The notes: generated by a model from the letters alone, not told the origin. Counted from the stretch's first letter, positions 48,769-58,642 are shown. The stretch is 64,000 nucleotides of DNA from Planctomycetaceae bacterium (GCA_013823135.1 PNLP01000003.1:62001-126000), one strand, 5' to 3'. Made by a program: numbers and translations.

Positions 48769-51402
48769 TCAATCGACGTACATCAGTTCGTTGCTCGCGA
48801 GCAATACCTGAGCGTACTGCTGCCAGCGAGTGAGTTTGTCGTCGGTCTTGGGCGGAAGTTGCAGGAAGCGTTCGGCCATTTCGATCTCGCGGGCTTCCGG
48901 AGTACGGCCAAACGCGATGCGGTACGCAGCGGTGACCCGCTCGGCGTCCGTCTTGCCGAGGCTCTCGACTCGCTTGGCGAGTGCCTTCGCTTGGGTCGCC
49001 ATGAACTCGCTGTTCAGGGCGAACAACTGCTGCTGGGGAACGGTCGTCACGGTTCGCTTGTCGGCAGTGGCGTTCGCGTCTGGGAAGTCGAACAACCGCA
49101 GTAAGCCGTCGAGTTCGTGACGACTGATCTTCGCATAGATCGTGCGGCGTTTTGCGTTCTGATCTCGAAGGTCAAACGTCGGGCCGCCGCGGGTTGGGTC
49201 AAGATTCCCGCTCACGAACAAAAGCGAGTCACGCCACAGTTCGATGTCGAGGCGGTGCCGGTTCGCACGCCACAGGTAGATGTTCGCGGCGTCGAGTTTG
49301 TCGTTCTCGGGGGTCGCCTTGCTATCCATCTGGTAGACCGACGACAGCACGATCTGTCGGTGCAGCCACTTCATCGACCAGCCGTTCTTCATGAAGTTGA
49401 CCGCGAGCCAGTCGAGTAGTTCCGGGTGACTCGGAGCGTCGCCGAGCTTGCCGAAGTTGCTCGGCGTGTTCACCAGCCCGCGACCGAAGTGCCACGACCA
49501 GACGCGGTTCACGATCACGCGAGCGGTCAGCGGGTTATCCTTTGAGGCGATGGAGTTCGCGAGGTCGAGCCGCGTGAATTTCTCGCCCGCTGGCGTGGCT
49601 GAAGGCAGAACTTGCAGGAAGCCCTTCGGAGCGGGTTCGCCCTGCACCGCGGGGTTGCCGCGAACGTAAATCTTCATCCCGGCACCGTTGCCACTGACAA
49701 CGTGTGCCATGGCAGGTGCGGGTGGCGTTTCCTTCTTCCGCTTGTCGAACTCGGCACGCAATTCGGTCAGCTTTGGCTTGTCAGCATCGGTGACGAAGAA
49801 CTTCTCGGCGTCAGCGGGCGGCAGGAAGAACGGGGCATCCTTGTCGTTGACGACGACCTTTTGCACCGGGGAATTCTTTGCTCCCTGCATCACGGCTTTC
49901 TGCATCACTTCCGCAGCAGCCTTCACAGCAGTTTCTTCCGCGTCCGGCTTGAGCGAGAACCAATCCTTGAACTCGGGCAGATTCTTCGCGGCTGGGGTGT
50001 CGAGGAACTTCACCCAGCGGTTGACGAAGTACGGGCTGATCCCTTCGGCCTTTGCGACCTCATCGGCGGATGGCTTGCCTCCCTTCCCGGCCCTCACTTT
50101 GCGAGCGGCCAGCAGATAGGTCACGGTCTGGCTCTGAGCCTTGGTTTGTGCGGCCTTGGCCATCGTAGAGAGATGCGCGTTGACCTTCCCCTCGGCTTCT
50201 TTCGTCTTGGCGATGGCGTCGGCGTATGCCTTGGCTTCGGCCGGCGACACAAGCGGGGCGTCGGTCATGTTCGTGCCCATGTAGATCCCGGCGAGTGAGT
50301 AGTAATCGCGAGTCGGGAATGGGTCGAACTTGTGGTCGTGGCAGCGGGCACAACTCAGGGTGACGCCCATGAAGCCGCGGGTGATTGTGTCCACGCGGTC
50401 GTCGAGTTCTTCGGCGATGGCCTGTGCCGCAGCGGTATTCTTGTAGTATTCCGCACCCAACCCCAGGAAACCGAGGCCAGCGAACTTCGTGAACGGATCT
50501 TCGGGGGCGTCGGTCATCATGTCGCCAGCGATCTGCAACCGCACGAAGCGGTCGTAAGGCATGTCGGCGTTGAGCGCTGCAATGACCCAGTCGCGGTAGC
50601 GCCACGCTTGCGTTCGCGGTTTCACGCCAAACGTGTGGGCCTGATCCTCGGCATAGCGAGCCACGTCGAGCCAGTGGCGTGCCCATTTCTCGCCGTGGGC
50701 CGACATACCGAGCAACTTCTCGACAACCTTGGCGAGCGCATCAGCGGAGTTGTCTGCGAGGAACGCATCAACATCCTCCGGCTTCGGCGGCAGACCAATC
50801 AGGTCCAGGTACACGCGGCGAAGGATCGTTCGCTTGTCGGCGGCGGGAGCGGGCTTCAGGCCGCGTTTCGCCCACTCGGCCGAGACGAACGCGTCGATCG
50901 GATTGCGAACCGTGAACTGAGGCGTGGTTGTCGAGGGAATCGCTGCTTCGCGCGGTGGCTGGAACGACCAGAACTGCTTCCCCTTCTCAATGTCGATACC
51001 AACAGCCTTCACGGTTCCCGCGCTGCGGGGGTCGGCGGCACCGTCAGCGATCCACTTCTCGAAATCCTTGATGACCGCGTCGGAGAACTTCCCCTTCGGC
51101 GGCATCTGGAGGTTCTCGTCAGCGTATTTCAGTGACTTGAGCAGGGTGCCTTCGTTCGGCTTTCCGGGGACGATTGCTTTGCCGGTATCGCCGCCCTTTT
51201 CCCAACCGGCTTTGGTGTCGAGGAGGAGACCGCCCTTGAGTTTCTTGTCCTTCTCGGCTTCGGCGGAGTGGCACTTGTAGCAACTCTCGACGAGAACGGG
51301 GCGGATCTTGTTCTCGAAAAATTCGACCTGAGCCGCGGTCGGTTCCGCTGCACTGGCGAACGCTGGCGAGAGCAACACGGTGGCGATTGCGATTCGCAGC
51401 AT
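48769..51402 (-). CDS. PSCyt1/DUF1549/DUF1553 (PSD1) protein with c-type cytochrome motif
   Basis: 877 residues. Signal peptide (LRIAIATVLLSPAFASA), then a haem c motif CYKCH at 41-45, and the PSCyt2 and PSD1 domains (DUF1549 around GEKWARHWLDVARYAED and CARCHDHKFDPFPTRDYYS; DUF1553 around NRVWSWHFGRGLVNTPSNFG). Paired with DUF1501 in planctomycete genomes. Its role is unclear; a link to breakdown of sulfated or complex polysaccharides has been proposed for the pair. The second CxxCH (CARCH) is within the DUF1549 domain. ATG at 51402. Confidence 0.93.
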   Translation of the reverse strand: MLRIAIATVLLSPAFASAAEPTAAQVEFFENKIRPVLVESCYKCHSAEAEKDKKLKGGLLLDTKAGWEKGGDTGKAIVPGKPNEGTLLKSLKYADENLQMPPKGKFSDAVIKDFEKWIADGAADPRSAGTVKAVGIDIEKGKQFWSFQPPREAAIPSTTTPQFTVRNPIDAFVSAEWAKRGLKPAPAADKRTILRRVYLDLIGLPPKPEDVDAFLADNSADALAKVVEKLLGMSAHGEKWARHWLDVARYAEDQAHTFGVKPRTQAWRYRDWVIAALNADMPYDRFVRLQIAGDMMTDAPEDPFTKFAGLGFLGLGAEYYKNTAAAQAIAEELDDRVDTITRGFMGVTLSCARCHDHKFDPFPTRDYYSLAGIYMGTNMTDAPLVSPAEAKAYADAIAKTKEAEGKVNAHLSTMAKAAQTKAQSQTVTYLLAARKVRAGKGGKPSADEVAKAEGISPYFVNRWVKFLDTPAAKNLPEFKDWFSLKPDAEETAVKAAAEVMQKAVMQGAKNSPVQKVVVNDKDAPFFLPPADAEKFFVTDADKPKLTELRAEFDKRKKETPPAPAMAHVVSGNGAGMKIYVRGNPAVQGEPAPKGFLQVLPSATPAGEKFTRLDLANSIASKDNPLTARVIVNRVWSWHFGRGLVNTPSNFGKLGDAPSHPELLDWLAVNFMKNGWSMKWLHRQIVLSSVYQMDSKATPENDKLDAANIYLWRANRHRLDIELWRDSLLFVSGNLDPTRGGPTFDLRDQNAKRRTIYAKISRHELDGLLRLFDFPDANATADKRTVTTVPQQQLFALNSEFMATQAKALAKRVESLGKTDAERVTAAYRIAFGRTPEAREIEMAERFLQLPPKTDDKLTRWQQYAQVLLASNELMYVD

Positions 51403-51539
51403 GGTTCAAATCTTTGTCGAGCGGGGTACTTATTGGCGAGCCGGGGACGTACTTCCCCGGTGATCGGGCAGGAGAGCAGATATCATATTATCATACTTTG
51501 AACCGGCCGCAATCGTGTTCTCAACTTTCAGGAGTGAGT

Positions 51540-52076
51540 GTGCAAAATTCGGGGTCAGCAGTTCCGTTCATCCTGGGCGGGGTGCTGTTTCTCGGCCTCA
51601 CGCAGTCGGCTTGGGCAGACGGCGGCACGGTTCGCACCTCCGTTCGCAAAGGCAACTGGCAGATCACGGTGTTCACATCCCCGACGCCGTTGCGAGCGGG
51701 CATAATCGACGTGAGCGTACTGGTTCAGGATGCGAAAACCGGGCAGCCTGATCACAATGTTCGAGTGCGAGTTTGGGGCGAGTCGCAAGCTGAACCGAAA
51801 CGGCTTGTCACCGAGCGAGCGACTCAGGAAGCCGCGACCAACAAGCTCCTGGTCGCGGCCGTGTTCGAGTTACCCGAACCGGGCTGGTGGAGCTTCCGCG
51901 TCGAAATCGACGGGGACGGCGAATCGGAAACCGTTGCCTTCGAGTTGGAGGCCGGTGAACCGTTGCCGCGATGGGTGTCGTTCGCGGGCTGGATCGCATG
52001 GCCCACGGTGGCGATCCTCGTCTTCGCCTTGCATCAGTTCTTGGTTCGGCGGAAGACAGCACGCTCGCGTTCGTGA
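51540..52076 (+). CDS. secreted/membrane protein with beta-sandwich domain and C-terminal helix
   Basis: 178 residues from a GTG at 51540, preceded by AGGA. Signal peptide with VPFILGGVLFLGLTQSAWA, then a beta domain (RKGNWQITVFTSPTPLRAG, HNVRVRVWGESQAEPK) and a membrane helix near the end (WIAWPTVAILVFALHQFLV). It resembles FixH/YtkA-like small domains in outline only. Function unknown; the next gene is ispG but no connection is evident. Confidence 0.6.
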   Translation: MQNSGSAVPFILGGVLFLGLTQSAWADGGTVRTSVRKGNWQITVFTSPTPLRAGIIDVSVLVQDAKTGQPDHNVRVRVWGESQAEPKRLVTERATQEAATNKLLVAAVFELPEPGWWSFRVEIDGDGESETVAFELEAGEPLPRWVSFAGWIAWPTVAILVFALHQFLVRRKTARSRS

Positions 52077-52155
52077 AAACTCTGTGTGTGTTGGCGTTGC
52101 CGCGATTACGGTTATTGAAATAGCATGTGAGTACCGTCACCCCGAAGGAATCGAC

Positions 52156-53367
52156 ATGACAACCGCCTCGCGTTTCAACATCGGTCTGCTCGAAGCCGCC
52201 CAGAAGGTGCCCGGGAAGCCTCGCCACAAGACCCGCGAGGTGAAAGTCGGCAATGTGGTCATCGGCGGGAACAACCCGATCGTAGTGCAGTCGATGACGA
52301 CTACCGACACGTTCGACGTGGAAGGGACGATCAAGCAGATTCACGCACTCGAAGAGGCCGGCTGCGAGTTGGTTCGCGTCACAGTGCCGAAACCCGAGGA
52401 CGCCGGGGCGCTCACTCAGATCAAGAATCGCATCGGCATCCCGCTCATCTGCGATATCCACTTCGACTACAAGATGGCGCTCGCGGCACTCGATCACCCG
52501 GTGGACAAGATCCGCATCAATCCGGGGAACATCGGCGGGCACGACCGCTTCCGGCAAGTGGTTCGCAAGGCGAAGGAACGCGGCCTTCCCATGCGGATCG
52601 GCGTGAACGCGGGGAGCCTCGAACGCGACCTGTGCGAAAAGTACGAGTTCCCTTGCCCGCCCGCGATTGTCGAGAGCGCACTGCGGTACATCGAGATGGC
52701 CGAGGCCGAGGGGTACCACGATATCGTCGTGTCGCTGAAGTCGTCGGACGTGCTCGTCGCGGTCGAAGCGTATCGGCTTTACGCTCAATTGTGCGACTAC
52801 CCGACGCACATCGGAATCACCGAAGCCGGGAAGCCGCCGTATGCCGTGACCAAGAGCGCCGCGGGGCTTTCGCCAATTCTGCTCGACGGCATCGGCGACA
52901 CGATCCGGATCTCGCTGCTTGGCGACCCCGTACCCGAGATCGCCGCCGCGTTCGACATTCTGCAGGCCACGCAACGCCGCGTTCGGCGCCCTGAGTTGAT
53001 CGCGTGCCCAACCTGCGGCCGGCTGGCGATCGACCTCGAAAAGATCATCGCGGAACTGGAAACGCGGCTGAAGGGAAAGCAACTCCCCGTGAAGATCAGC
53101 GTGCTGGGTTGTGTCGTGAACGGCCCCGGCGAGGCACGCGAGGCGGACATCGGTATCGCTGCCGGCAATGGTCAGGGGATGATCTTCCGCAATGGCGAGA
53201 TGGTTCGCCGCGTGCCTGAGGCCGAAATCGTGGACGGCTTGATGGAAGAACTGGCCCGCTGGGAAGTCGAGAACGCGGGCAAACTGGCTGTGGCGAGCGG
53301 ACGCGAATCCGTTGGGGCCGGTGTGGAAGGGATCGGCCGACGAAAGTTGCCCGTGATCGCAGGCTGA
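52156..53367 (+). CDS. ispG: (E)-4-hydroxy-3-methylbut-2-enyl-diphosphate synthase
   Basis: 403 residues of IspG/GcpE. TIM-barrel signature IVVQSMTTTDTFD, KIRINPGNIGG, and the 4Fe-4S ligands C284 and C287 (ACPTCGRLA) and C319 (VLGCVVNGPGEA). It converts methylerythritol cyclodiphosphate to HMBPP in the MEP isoprenoid pathway, which would feed squalene made by HpnC. ATG at 52156; flavodoxin-dependent type by motif. It ends just before a hairpin shared with the next, convergent gene. Confidence 0.93.
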   Translation: MTTASRFNIGLLEAAQKVPGKPRHKTREVKVGNVVIGGNNPIVVQSMTTTDTFDVEGTIKQIHALEEAGCELVRVTVPKPEDAGALTQIKNRIGIPLICDIHFDYKMALAALDHPVDKIRINPGNIGGHDRFRQVVRKAKERGLPMRIGVNAGSLERDLCEKYEFPCPPAIVESALRYIEMAEAEGYHDIVVSLKSSDVLVAVEAYRLYAQLCDYPTHIGITEAGKPPYAVTKSAAGLSPILLDGIGDTIRISLLGDPVPEIAAAFDILQATQRRVRRPELIACPTCGRLAIDLEKIIAELETRLKGKQLPVKISVLGCVVNGPGEAREADIGIAAGNGQGMIFRNGEMVRRVPEAEIVDGLMEELARWEVENAGKLAVASGRESVGAGVEGIGRRKLPVIAG

Positions 53368-53374
53368 AACACGT

Positions 53375-53397
53375 GAGCCCCCGGAAACCGGGGGCTC
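53375..53397. terminator. 10-bp GC hairpin between convergent ispG and TPR gene
   Basis: GAGCCCCCGG (53375-53384) and CCGGGGGCTC (53388-53397) pair perfectly around an AAA loop. It lies 8 bases after the ispG stop and 9 before the opposing stop. Confidence 0.65.
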
Positions 53398-53405
53398 GCT
53401 GTTGG

Positions 53406-54599
53406 TCACTTGAACAACCCGATTGGGCCGGGAACCGCGAGGCGTTTCTCGGCAATGTCAAACCACTTCTTCGCCTCGACCTTCTCCCCGATGAACCACA
53501 ACTGATAGCCCAGCAGGAACGCCAGCGTCGGCTCACCCGGATTCGCGGCGCTCACCTTCCGCAACAGTGCGAGATGCCCGGCGAACGCGGCTGCGTTCAC
53601 TCCGTAGGGTTCCTTCGGGTCGAAGACACCTGCGGGCCACGTGGGATCGAGCGCCAGGCCGGCACGAATCGCGGCCACTGCGTCGCCATACCCGCCCGCT
53701 GCGAACTCGGCCTGAGCCTTCAGGAAGTGCGGTTCGGCAGCCTTCGCGTCCGCGGCAATCGCCTGGTTGAAGCGGTCGATCGCCGTGCCATACTCACCGG
53801 CCGTGAATGCCTCGCGTCCCAACTTCACGAGGCGGGCCACTTCCTTCACGGGGTCAGGGTCGGCCTTCTCGGCTTTCACCAGAATCGGATCGGCAAATGG
53901 GTCGAACCGGAAAGCCGGACGCACGGGTGGCGGAGGAGCCGCGACGCGAGCAACATCTGGAGCGATCACACCGGGCGGCGGGAAATCTCGCTTCGGTTCG
54001 ATTACCACAAACCCACCCGCGCCAACGAGCGGGCCGGGTGCCGCAGCCACGGGCCGAGGTAACGCACCGCCGGCAACAGCCACGCCGTCGCCATTCGAAT
54101 TAGGCTGGTTGTTGTTCCCGAGCCAGCCGAGCGGGGGCGTCAGGTATTGCTGGCCGAATGGAGAGAAGAACGGTGGCGCGAACCCACCCAGGTACGGCGC
54201 TGTCCACGGACCCCACAAGCCGAGCGCACCGCCCCACACTGGGTTCCAGCCGAATGTCGGTCCAACACCCCACCCTGGTCCCAGGAATCCTGGCCCGAAC
54301 CCAAACGGGGTGATCGGAGCAATCGCCGGGAACACGGGCGAGAACGGGAAACGAGGTGCGAATCCGCCATAGTAGACAGGGCCAAAGCCGCCAAAACCGA
54401 ACGGTGATACGACAACGCTGCGTGAGTAGAAGCCGCCAAAACCACCTGCGAAGAACCCGCGCCGCTGATACGCAAAGCCAACCCCGCCACCGTACCCGAA
54501 GCTGGTCCGGTAAACCGGGCCACCAAAGAACTGAGCCTGCGCAGGCGAACTGTCCGCGAGCAGGCAGCTAACCGCCACCGCGAGGATGCTCCACTTCAT
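53406..54599 (-). CDS. secreted Gly/Phe/Pro-rich protein with C-terminal TPR repeats
   Basis: 397 residues. Signal peptide (WSILAVAVSCLLADSSPAQA). Residues ~25-160 are low-complexity G/F/P/Y-rich (GGFGGFYSRSVVVSPFGF), then an Ala/Pro-rich linker. The end (about 250-370) is TPR-like (LVKLGREAFTAGEYGTAIDR, EPHFLKAQAEFAAGGYGDAV). It could be an envelope or matrix protein. No close family recognised. Confidence 0.75.
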   Translation of the reverse strand: MKWSILAVAVSCLLADSSPAQAQFFGGPVYRTSFGYGGGVGFAYQRRGFFAGGFGGFYSRSVVVSPFGFGGFGPVYYGGFAPRFPFSPVFPAIAPITPFGFGPGFLGPGWGVGPTFGWNPVWGGALGLWGPWTAPYLGGFAPPFFSPFGQQYLTPPLGWLGNNNQPNSNGDGVAVAGGALPRPVAAAPGPLVGAGGFVVIEPKRDFPPPGVIAPDVARVAAPPPPVRPAFRFDPFADPILVKAEKADPDPVKEVARLVKLGREAFTAGEYGTAIDRFNQAIAADAKAAEPHFLKAQAEFAAGGYGDAVAAIRAGLALDPTWPAGVFDPKEPYGVNAAAFAGHLALLRKVSAANPGEPTLAFLLGYQLWFIGEKVEAKKWFDIAEKRLAVPGPIGLFK

Positions 54600-54794
54600 C
54601 GTGAGCCCCAGCGAATAAAGAAATCGTTACAACCTGATTATTCCGCAGATTCGCACCACCCGCAACAGAACTCCTCACGAACCGTTTGTAACGAGTTGCA
54701 AACTGACACATTCAAGCCGACAACTGACGCCACAGTCCAATCTCGTATCACCCTGTATACTATCTCCAACTCTCCCCGCTCCACGGGCACACCA

Positions 54795-55127
54795 ATGTCC
54801 CCGATTACTCGGGAAGTTCTTCGCGACTACCTTCACGACGCCCTTCCCGACGCGGAACTGGCGGCCGTCGAACGTGCGTTGCGTGGGTCGGCGGAAATGC
54901 GGGCGTTGCTCGCGGAAGTGTTGGAACAGGAAGATCGCGGGGAGCACACGGTGGGGGCGATCTGGCGACGGGAGCGGGTCAGTTGCCCCCACCGCGACCA
55001 ACTCGGCAGCTATCTACTGGAAGCCGGCGACCCCGACTTGCTCGATTACATTCGCTTCCACCTCGAAGAGATCGGCTGCCCGTACTGCCAGGCCAATCTC
55101 GACGACCTCAAGAAACTGCACTCGTAG
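54795..55127 (+). CDS. small conserved planctomycete protein with C-terminal HxxxxxCPYC motif
   Basis: 110 residues. The N-terminal half is helical (TREVLRDYLHDALPDAELAAV) and the end reads DYIRFHLEEIGCPYCQANLDDL. The His and two Cys resemble the zinc anti-sigma (ZAS) motif HxxxCxxC, but the spacing differs and the fold is not established. It lies 56 bases upstream of the antiporter. Start at ATG 54795; an in-frame start at 54696 adds unlikely text. A regulatory role is a guess. Confidence 0.6.
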   Translation: MSPITREVLRDYLHDALPDAELAAVERALRGSAEMRALLAEVLEQEDRGEHTVGAIWRRERVSCPHRDQLGSYLLEAGDPDLLDYIRFHLEEIGCPYCQANLDDLKKLHS

Positions 55128-55183
55128 GTCATCGCATTCTCGCCGAGTAAGCCTCACGCCGATCGACGGTACTCCTTCATCGC

Positions 55184-56611
55184 ATGACCACACCATTTGC
55201 CACGACGATCCCGGACGAGCGAACGCTCGGTGTCCTTGATGCCGCCCGGCATCTCGCTCAGATGGACACCGAATCGCTCATTCTCCCGATACTGATTCAA
55301 CTCATCGTCATCATCGCCGCGGCCCGGACGTTCGGCGCACTCGCGAGACGAATTGGGCAACCGAGCGTGGTCGGTGAGATCGTCGCGGGACTTCTCCTCG
55401 GGCCATCATTGTTCGGCTGGATGTTCCCGGATCAGTTCGCGATCGTGTTTCGCCCCGATCTCGGCATCGAGCGCCCTGTGGGGGATGCTCTGCTTCCCAA
55501 GATCTTCACCGTCATCGCACAGCTTGGGTTGATCTTTCTACTGTTCCTCGTGGGCCTGGAATTCGAGGGCGGGCACGTTCGAGCACACGGTCGGGCCGCG
55601 GTGCTGATCTCGCTTGCCGGGATCTCGTTCCCGTTCGCGCTCGGCGCGGCACTGGCACCATTGATCCATCCGCAGTTGGAATCGCACCCGGTTACCGGGC
55701 CAGTTCCATTGCTGGGGCTGACTCTGTTCCTGGGCGTGGCTCTTTCAATCACCGCCATGCCGGTTCTCGGCCGGATCATGATGGAACTGGGGATCACGCG
55801 AACGCGGCTTGGAGCCATCACGATCACCGCAGCGGCCGTGGACGATGCAATTGGATGGATTCTGCTCGCAAGTGTAGCTGCGGTGGTGAAGTCGAAGTTC
55901 GACCTGAGAGCAACGCTTGAGATGATCGGCTGGACGGTCGCGTTTGTTGTTGTGATGGTATTTGTCGTGCGACCGCTGTTGGTGGGATACTTTGCTCGGT
56001 CGATGAAACGCCACAACGGCAAGCTCACCGCGAATGCACTCGCGGTGTTGTTCGTGGCTTTGTTCCTGTCGGCAGTGGCCACCAATCTGATCGGTATCTT
56101 CGCAGTGTTCGGCGCTTTCCTGCTGGGTGCGATCCTCTCCGATCAAGATGAACTTCGTGAAGCCGCAGCTGCGAGGTTACACGACGTTGTGACCGGCTTC
56201 TTCGTCCCCGTGTTCTTCACTTACACTGGCCTTCGCACAGACATCACAAGCCTGCATGGCGGCGCGGTGTGGCTCATTTGCGGGGCAGTCGTCCTGGCAG
56301 CGGTTACGGGGAAACTCGTCGGCTGCGGGTTGGCGGCACGACTGAGTGGCTTCACATGGAGAGAAGCCGGGATCGTTGGTGCAATGATGAACGCCCGCGG
56401 GTTGATGGCGCTCATTGCAATCAACCTCGGCTACGAACTCGGCGTCGTCCCGCGAAGCCTGTATGCCGTACTCGTGCTGATGGCGCTCGCGACAACCATG
56501 CTCACCACGCCGTTGTTGCTGCTGCTCCGCAGAGGTACGGAAATCGAGGAACCAATCGCGAGGAGCGGCTTTCTCGGCGACCCAATCGAACCGGTAGAGA
56601 CGAAACCATGA
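55184..56611 (+). CDS. monovalent cation:proton antiporter (CPA2/KefB-like)
   Basis: 475 residues with about 12 membrane helices. Family signatures: IGQPSVVGEIVAGLLLGPS, LIFLLFLVGLEFEG and ITAAAVDDAIGWILLA, the latter with the ion-binding Asp pair. It exchanges Na+ or K+ for protons across the inner membrane. No TrkA-N domain follows. The stop overlaps the next start (ATGA at 56608-56611). Confidence 0.92.
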   Translation: MTTPFATTIPDERTLGVLDAARHLAQMDTESLILPILIQLIVIIAAARTFGALARRIGQPSVVGEIVAGLLLGPSLFGWMFPDQFAIVFRPDLGIERPVGDALLPKIFTVIAQLGLIFLLFLVGLEFEGGHVRAHGRAAVLISLAGISFPFALGAALAPLIHPQLESHPVTGPVPLLGLTLFLGVALSITAMPVLGRIMMELGITRTRLGAITITAAAVDDAIGWILLASVAAVVKSKFDLRATLEMIGWTVAFVVVMVFVVRPLLVGYFARSMKRHNGKLTANALAVLFVALFLSAVATNLIGIFAVFGAFLLGAILSDQDELREAAAARLHDVVTGFFVPVFFTYTGLRTDITSLHGGAVWLICGAVVLAAVTGKLVGCGLAARLSGFTWREAGIVGAMMNARGLMALIAINLGYELGVVPRSLYAVLVLMALATTMLTTPLLLLLRRGTEIEEPIARSGFLGDPIEPVETKP

Positions 56612-57192
56612 AGCACGTGTGCGTGTTCTGCGGCTCAGCGTCGGGCGTGAATCCCGCTTATGCAGCCGCGGCGAAAGAGCTTGGCCGCACACTCGCGGAA
56701 CGCGGTCTGGGTCTGGTCTATGGTGGCGGGCGAGTTGGCCTGATGGGCGAGGTCGCGCTGTCGGCGCTCACAGCAGGTGGAACGGTCCTGGGCGTGATTC
56801 CGCACTCGCTCTCGCACAAGGAAATCGCCCTTGAGGAATGCACCGAGTTGATCATCGTTGACACGATGCACATTCGGAAGGCGCTGATGGCCGATCGTTC
56901 GGATGCGTTCGTGGCATTGCCCGGCGGGTTCGGAACCTGCGACGAGTTGTTCGAGATCCTGACCTGGGGCCAACTGGGCATCCACCGAAAGCCGGTGGCG
57001 TTGCTGAACGTGAACGGCTTCTTCACGCCACTGCTCGGCTGGCTCGATCACGTCGTTGCTGAGGGTTTGCTGAAGCCCAAGCACCGCGATTTGGTACTGG
57101 TAGCCGATACCGTACCGGATTTACTCACGAAGTTGGTGGCATGGGTTCCGCCTGCACCCGTGACGAAGTGGGTAGATCCTGACGAGCGATGA
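56608..57192 (+). CDS. TIGR00730/LOG-family Rossmann protein
   Basis: 194 residues. CVFCGSASGVNPAY at the start, LVYGGGRVGLMGEVA, and the active-site PGGFGTCDELFEILTW. LOG-family proteins hydrolyse cytokinin nucleotides or AMP-like nucleotides (phosphoribohydrolase). The actual substrate here is unknown. The start overlaps the antiporter stop by four bases, so translation is probably coupled. Confidence 0.9.
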   Translation: MKHVCVFCGSASGVNPAYAAAAKELGRTLAERGLGLVYGGGRVGLMGEVALSALTAGGTVLGVIPHSLSHKEIALEECTELIIVDTMHIRKALMADRSDAFVALPGGFGTCDELFEILTWGQLGIHRKPVALLNVNGFFTPLLGWLDHVVAEGLLKPKHRDLVLVADTVPDLLTKLVAWVPPAPVTKWVDPDER

Positions 57193-57354
57193 ACAGCACT
57201 GCCGGTGACGCGAAGATCGCTCAAAAATCCCAACATCAAACGACGACCAACACCAAGAGCCACATTTTTTCAATACCGAAAAGGCTTGACCTGCGGGATC
57301 AACGCTGCTATTCCCCCGCCCTTCTGGGTATTCTCGTTGTGCGGGTGGACGTTC

Positions 57355-58569
57355 ATGACAGCCAGCTCTCGATTAAGAGGCCGGTTGACGGCGTATCTCG
57401 TGCCCATCGCACTGGCCCTTGCCGTGGCGATCGGGTGCAAGGGAAAACCCGTCAATCGCCCGCCCGAGCATCTGGTCGGCAAGCCGTGGATGAACGCGGA
57501 CGGTTCACCTCCATCTCATGACGGAGACACCGACGCCGTCACGGGCTTATCCGCAGTCCTTGCTGGCCAGCCACCACCCGTGACTCCAGGCCGGCCGATC
57601 AACATGCTGATCATGTCTGGTGGCGGAAAGTACGGCGCGTTCACTGCTGGCGTTCTTGCCGGGTGGACAGCATCCGGCGACCGGCCAACATTCGATGTCG
57701 CCACTGGCATTAGCAGCGGTGCAGCGACCGCGGTACTCGCGTTCCTTGGCCCAAAGTATGACAGCCGGCTCGCGGCAAACTTCACCAACATTCAGCGGGG
57801 CGACCTCTACAAACTCGAGTTGTTCAAGGGACTCTTTACGAAGACTGGATTTTTCTCTAGCGAGCCTCTTGAAGGGCGGTTGGGTCGAGAAATCACACCG
57901 GAATTCATGTGCGACATGCAGGCAGCTCATGCTGCAGGCCGTCGCGTGTACGTTGGCACTGTGGAGGTGCTCACGAATCGGTTCGCGATCTGGGATATTG
58001 GCGCGATCGCCTCATCCGGTCGCCCCGACGCCCCCGTTCTGATCCGCAAGATTCTGCTAGCGGCCTGCTCTCCGACCGGTGCTGTGCGTCCGGTTGAGTT
58101 GTGTGTCGAAATCAACGGGAAGAAGTACACCGAATACCACACCGACGCCGGAAATATGCTTCAGGCGTTCGTTCGCACCCCGGCGGGAATTCCGCCTGGA
58201 TCAACGGCCTGGGTTCTGTCAGCGGGCAAGTTCTATCGCGACCCACCGCGTGATCCGCCAAAGATCATCTCTCTGGTCACGGGGGGCGTCTCGAACTCGC
58301 TGTACGCACTTTTTCGGTCAGACCTCGTGAAGCTGTATGCCTTGTGTGCGGTGAACCGCACCGAGTTCCGGTTGCTGGCACTCCCTGACGACTTCCGTGG
58401 GGCCGCCAGTTCCTTCGCCTTCGACCCGGCAGAGTTGGCGAAGCTGTATTGGATTGGATACCAGTTGACCGCGGGCCGCACTGAGTGGCGACATGCTCCG
58501 CCCGATACGCTTCCCGGCGAGGCGCCCCCGGCACGGACAGGCCTGGAGTACATTGTTAATCCGAAATAA
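57355..58569 (+). CDS. patatin-like phospholipase family lipoprotein
   Basis: 404 residues. Signal with LVPIALALAVAIGC and a lipobox Cys, then the patatin oxyanion loop SGGGKYGAFTAGVL, the GxSxG nucleophile ATGISSGAATAV, and a catalytic Asp in YHTDAGN (usually DGG/DGA, here DAG). The remainder is specific to this type. It would hydrolyse acyl esters at a membrane surface. The ATG at 57355 is preferred to the frame start at 57205. Confidence 0.82.
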   Translation: MTASSRLRGRLTAYLVPIALALAVAIGCKGKPVNRPPEHLVGKPWMNADGSPPSHDGDTDAVTGLSAVLAGQPPPVTPGRPINMLIMSGGGKYGAFTAGVLAGWTASGDRPTFDVATGISSGAATAVLAFLGPKYDSRLAANFTNIQRGDLYKLELFKGLFTKTGFFSSEPLEGRLGREITPEFMCDMQAAHAAGRRVYVGTVEVLTNRFAIWDIGAIASSGRPDAPVLIRKILLAACSPTGAVRPVELCVEINGKKYTEYHTDAGNMLQAFVRTPAGIPPGSTAWVLSAGKFYRDPPRDPPKIISLVTGGVSNSLYALFRSDLVKLYALCAVNRTEFRLLALPDDFRGAASSFAFDPAELAKLYWIGYQLTAGRTEWRHAPPDTLPGEAPPARTGLEYIVNPK

Positions 58570-58594
58570 TGCTTGAATTGCTCGTTGTCTTGCG

Positions 58595-58642
58595 GCGTCC
58601 CGAGTTGAAATCAGCAAACTTGCTGGTTTCAGCCCGGGACGC
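58595..58642 (+). terminator. hairpin after the patatin-like gene
   Basis: GCGTCCCG (58595-58602) pairs with CGGGACGC (58635-58642), and the inner TTGAAATCAGCAA pairs with TTGCTGGTTTCAG apart from G-T pairs and a mismatch. It lies 26 bases after the stop and could end transcription. Confidence 0.6.

Noticed and set aside
51808..53409. Long minus-strand frame opposite ispG
   Set aside because: ispG has all its Fe-S ligands on the plus strand and the opposite frame has no recognisable features.
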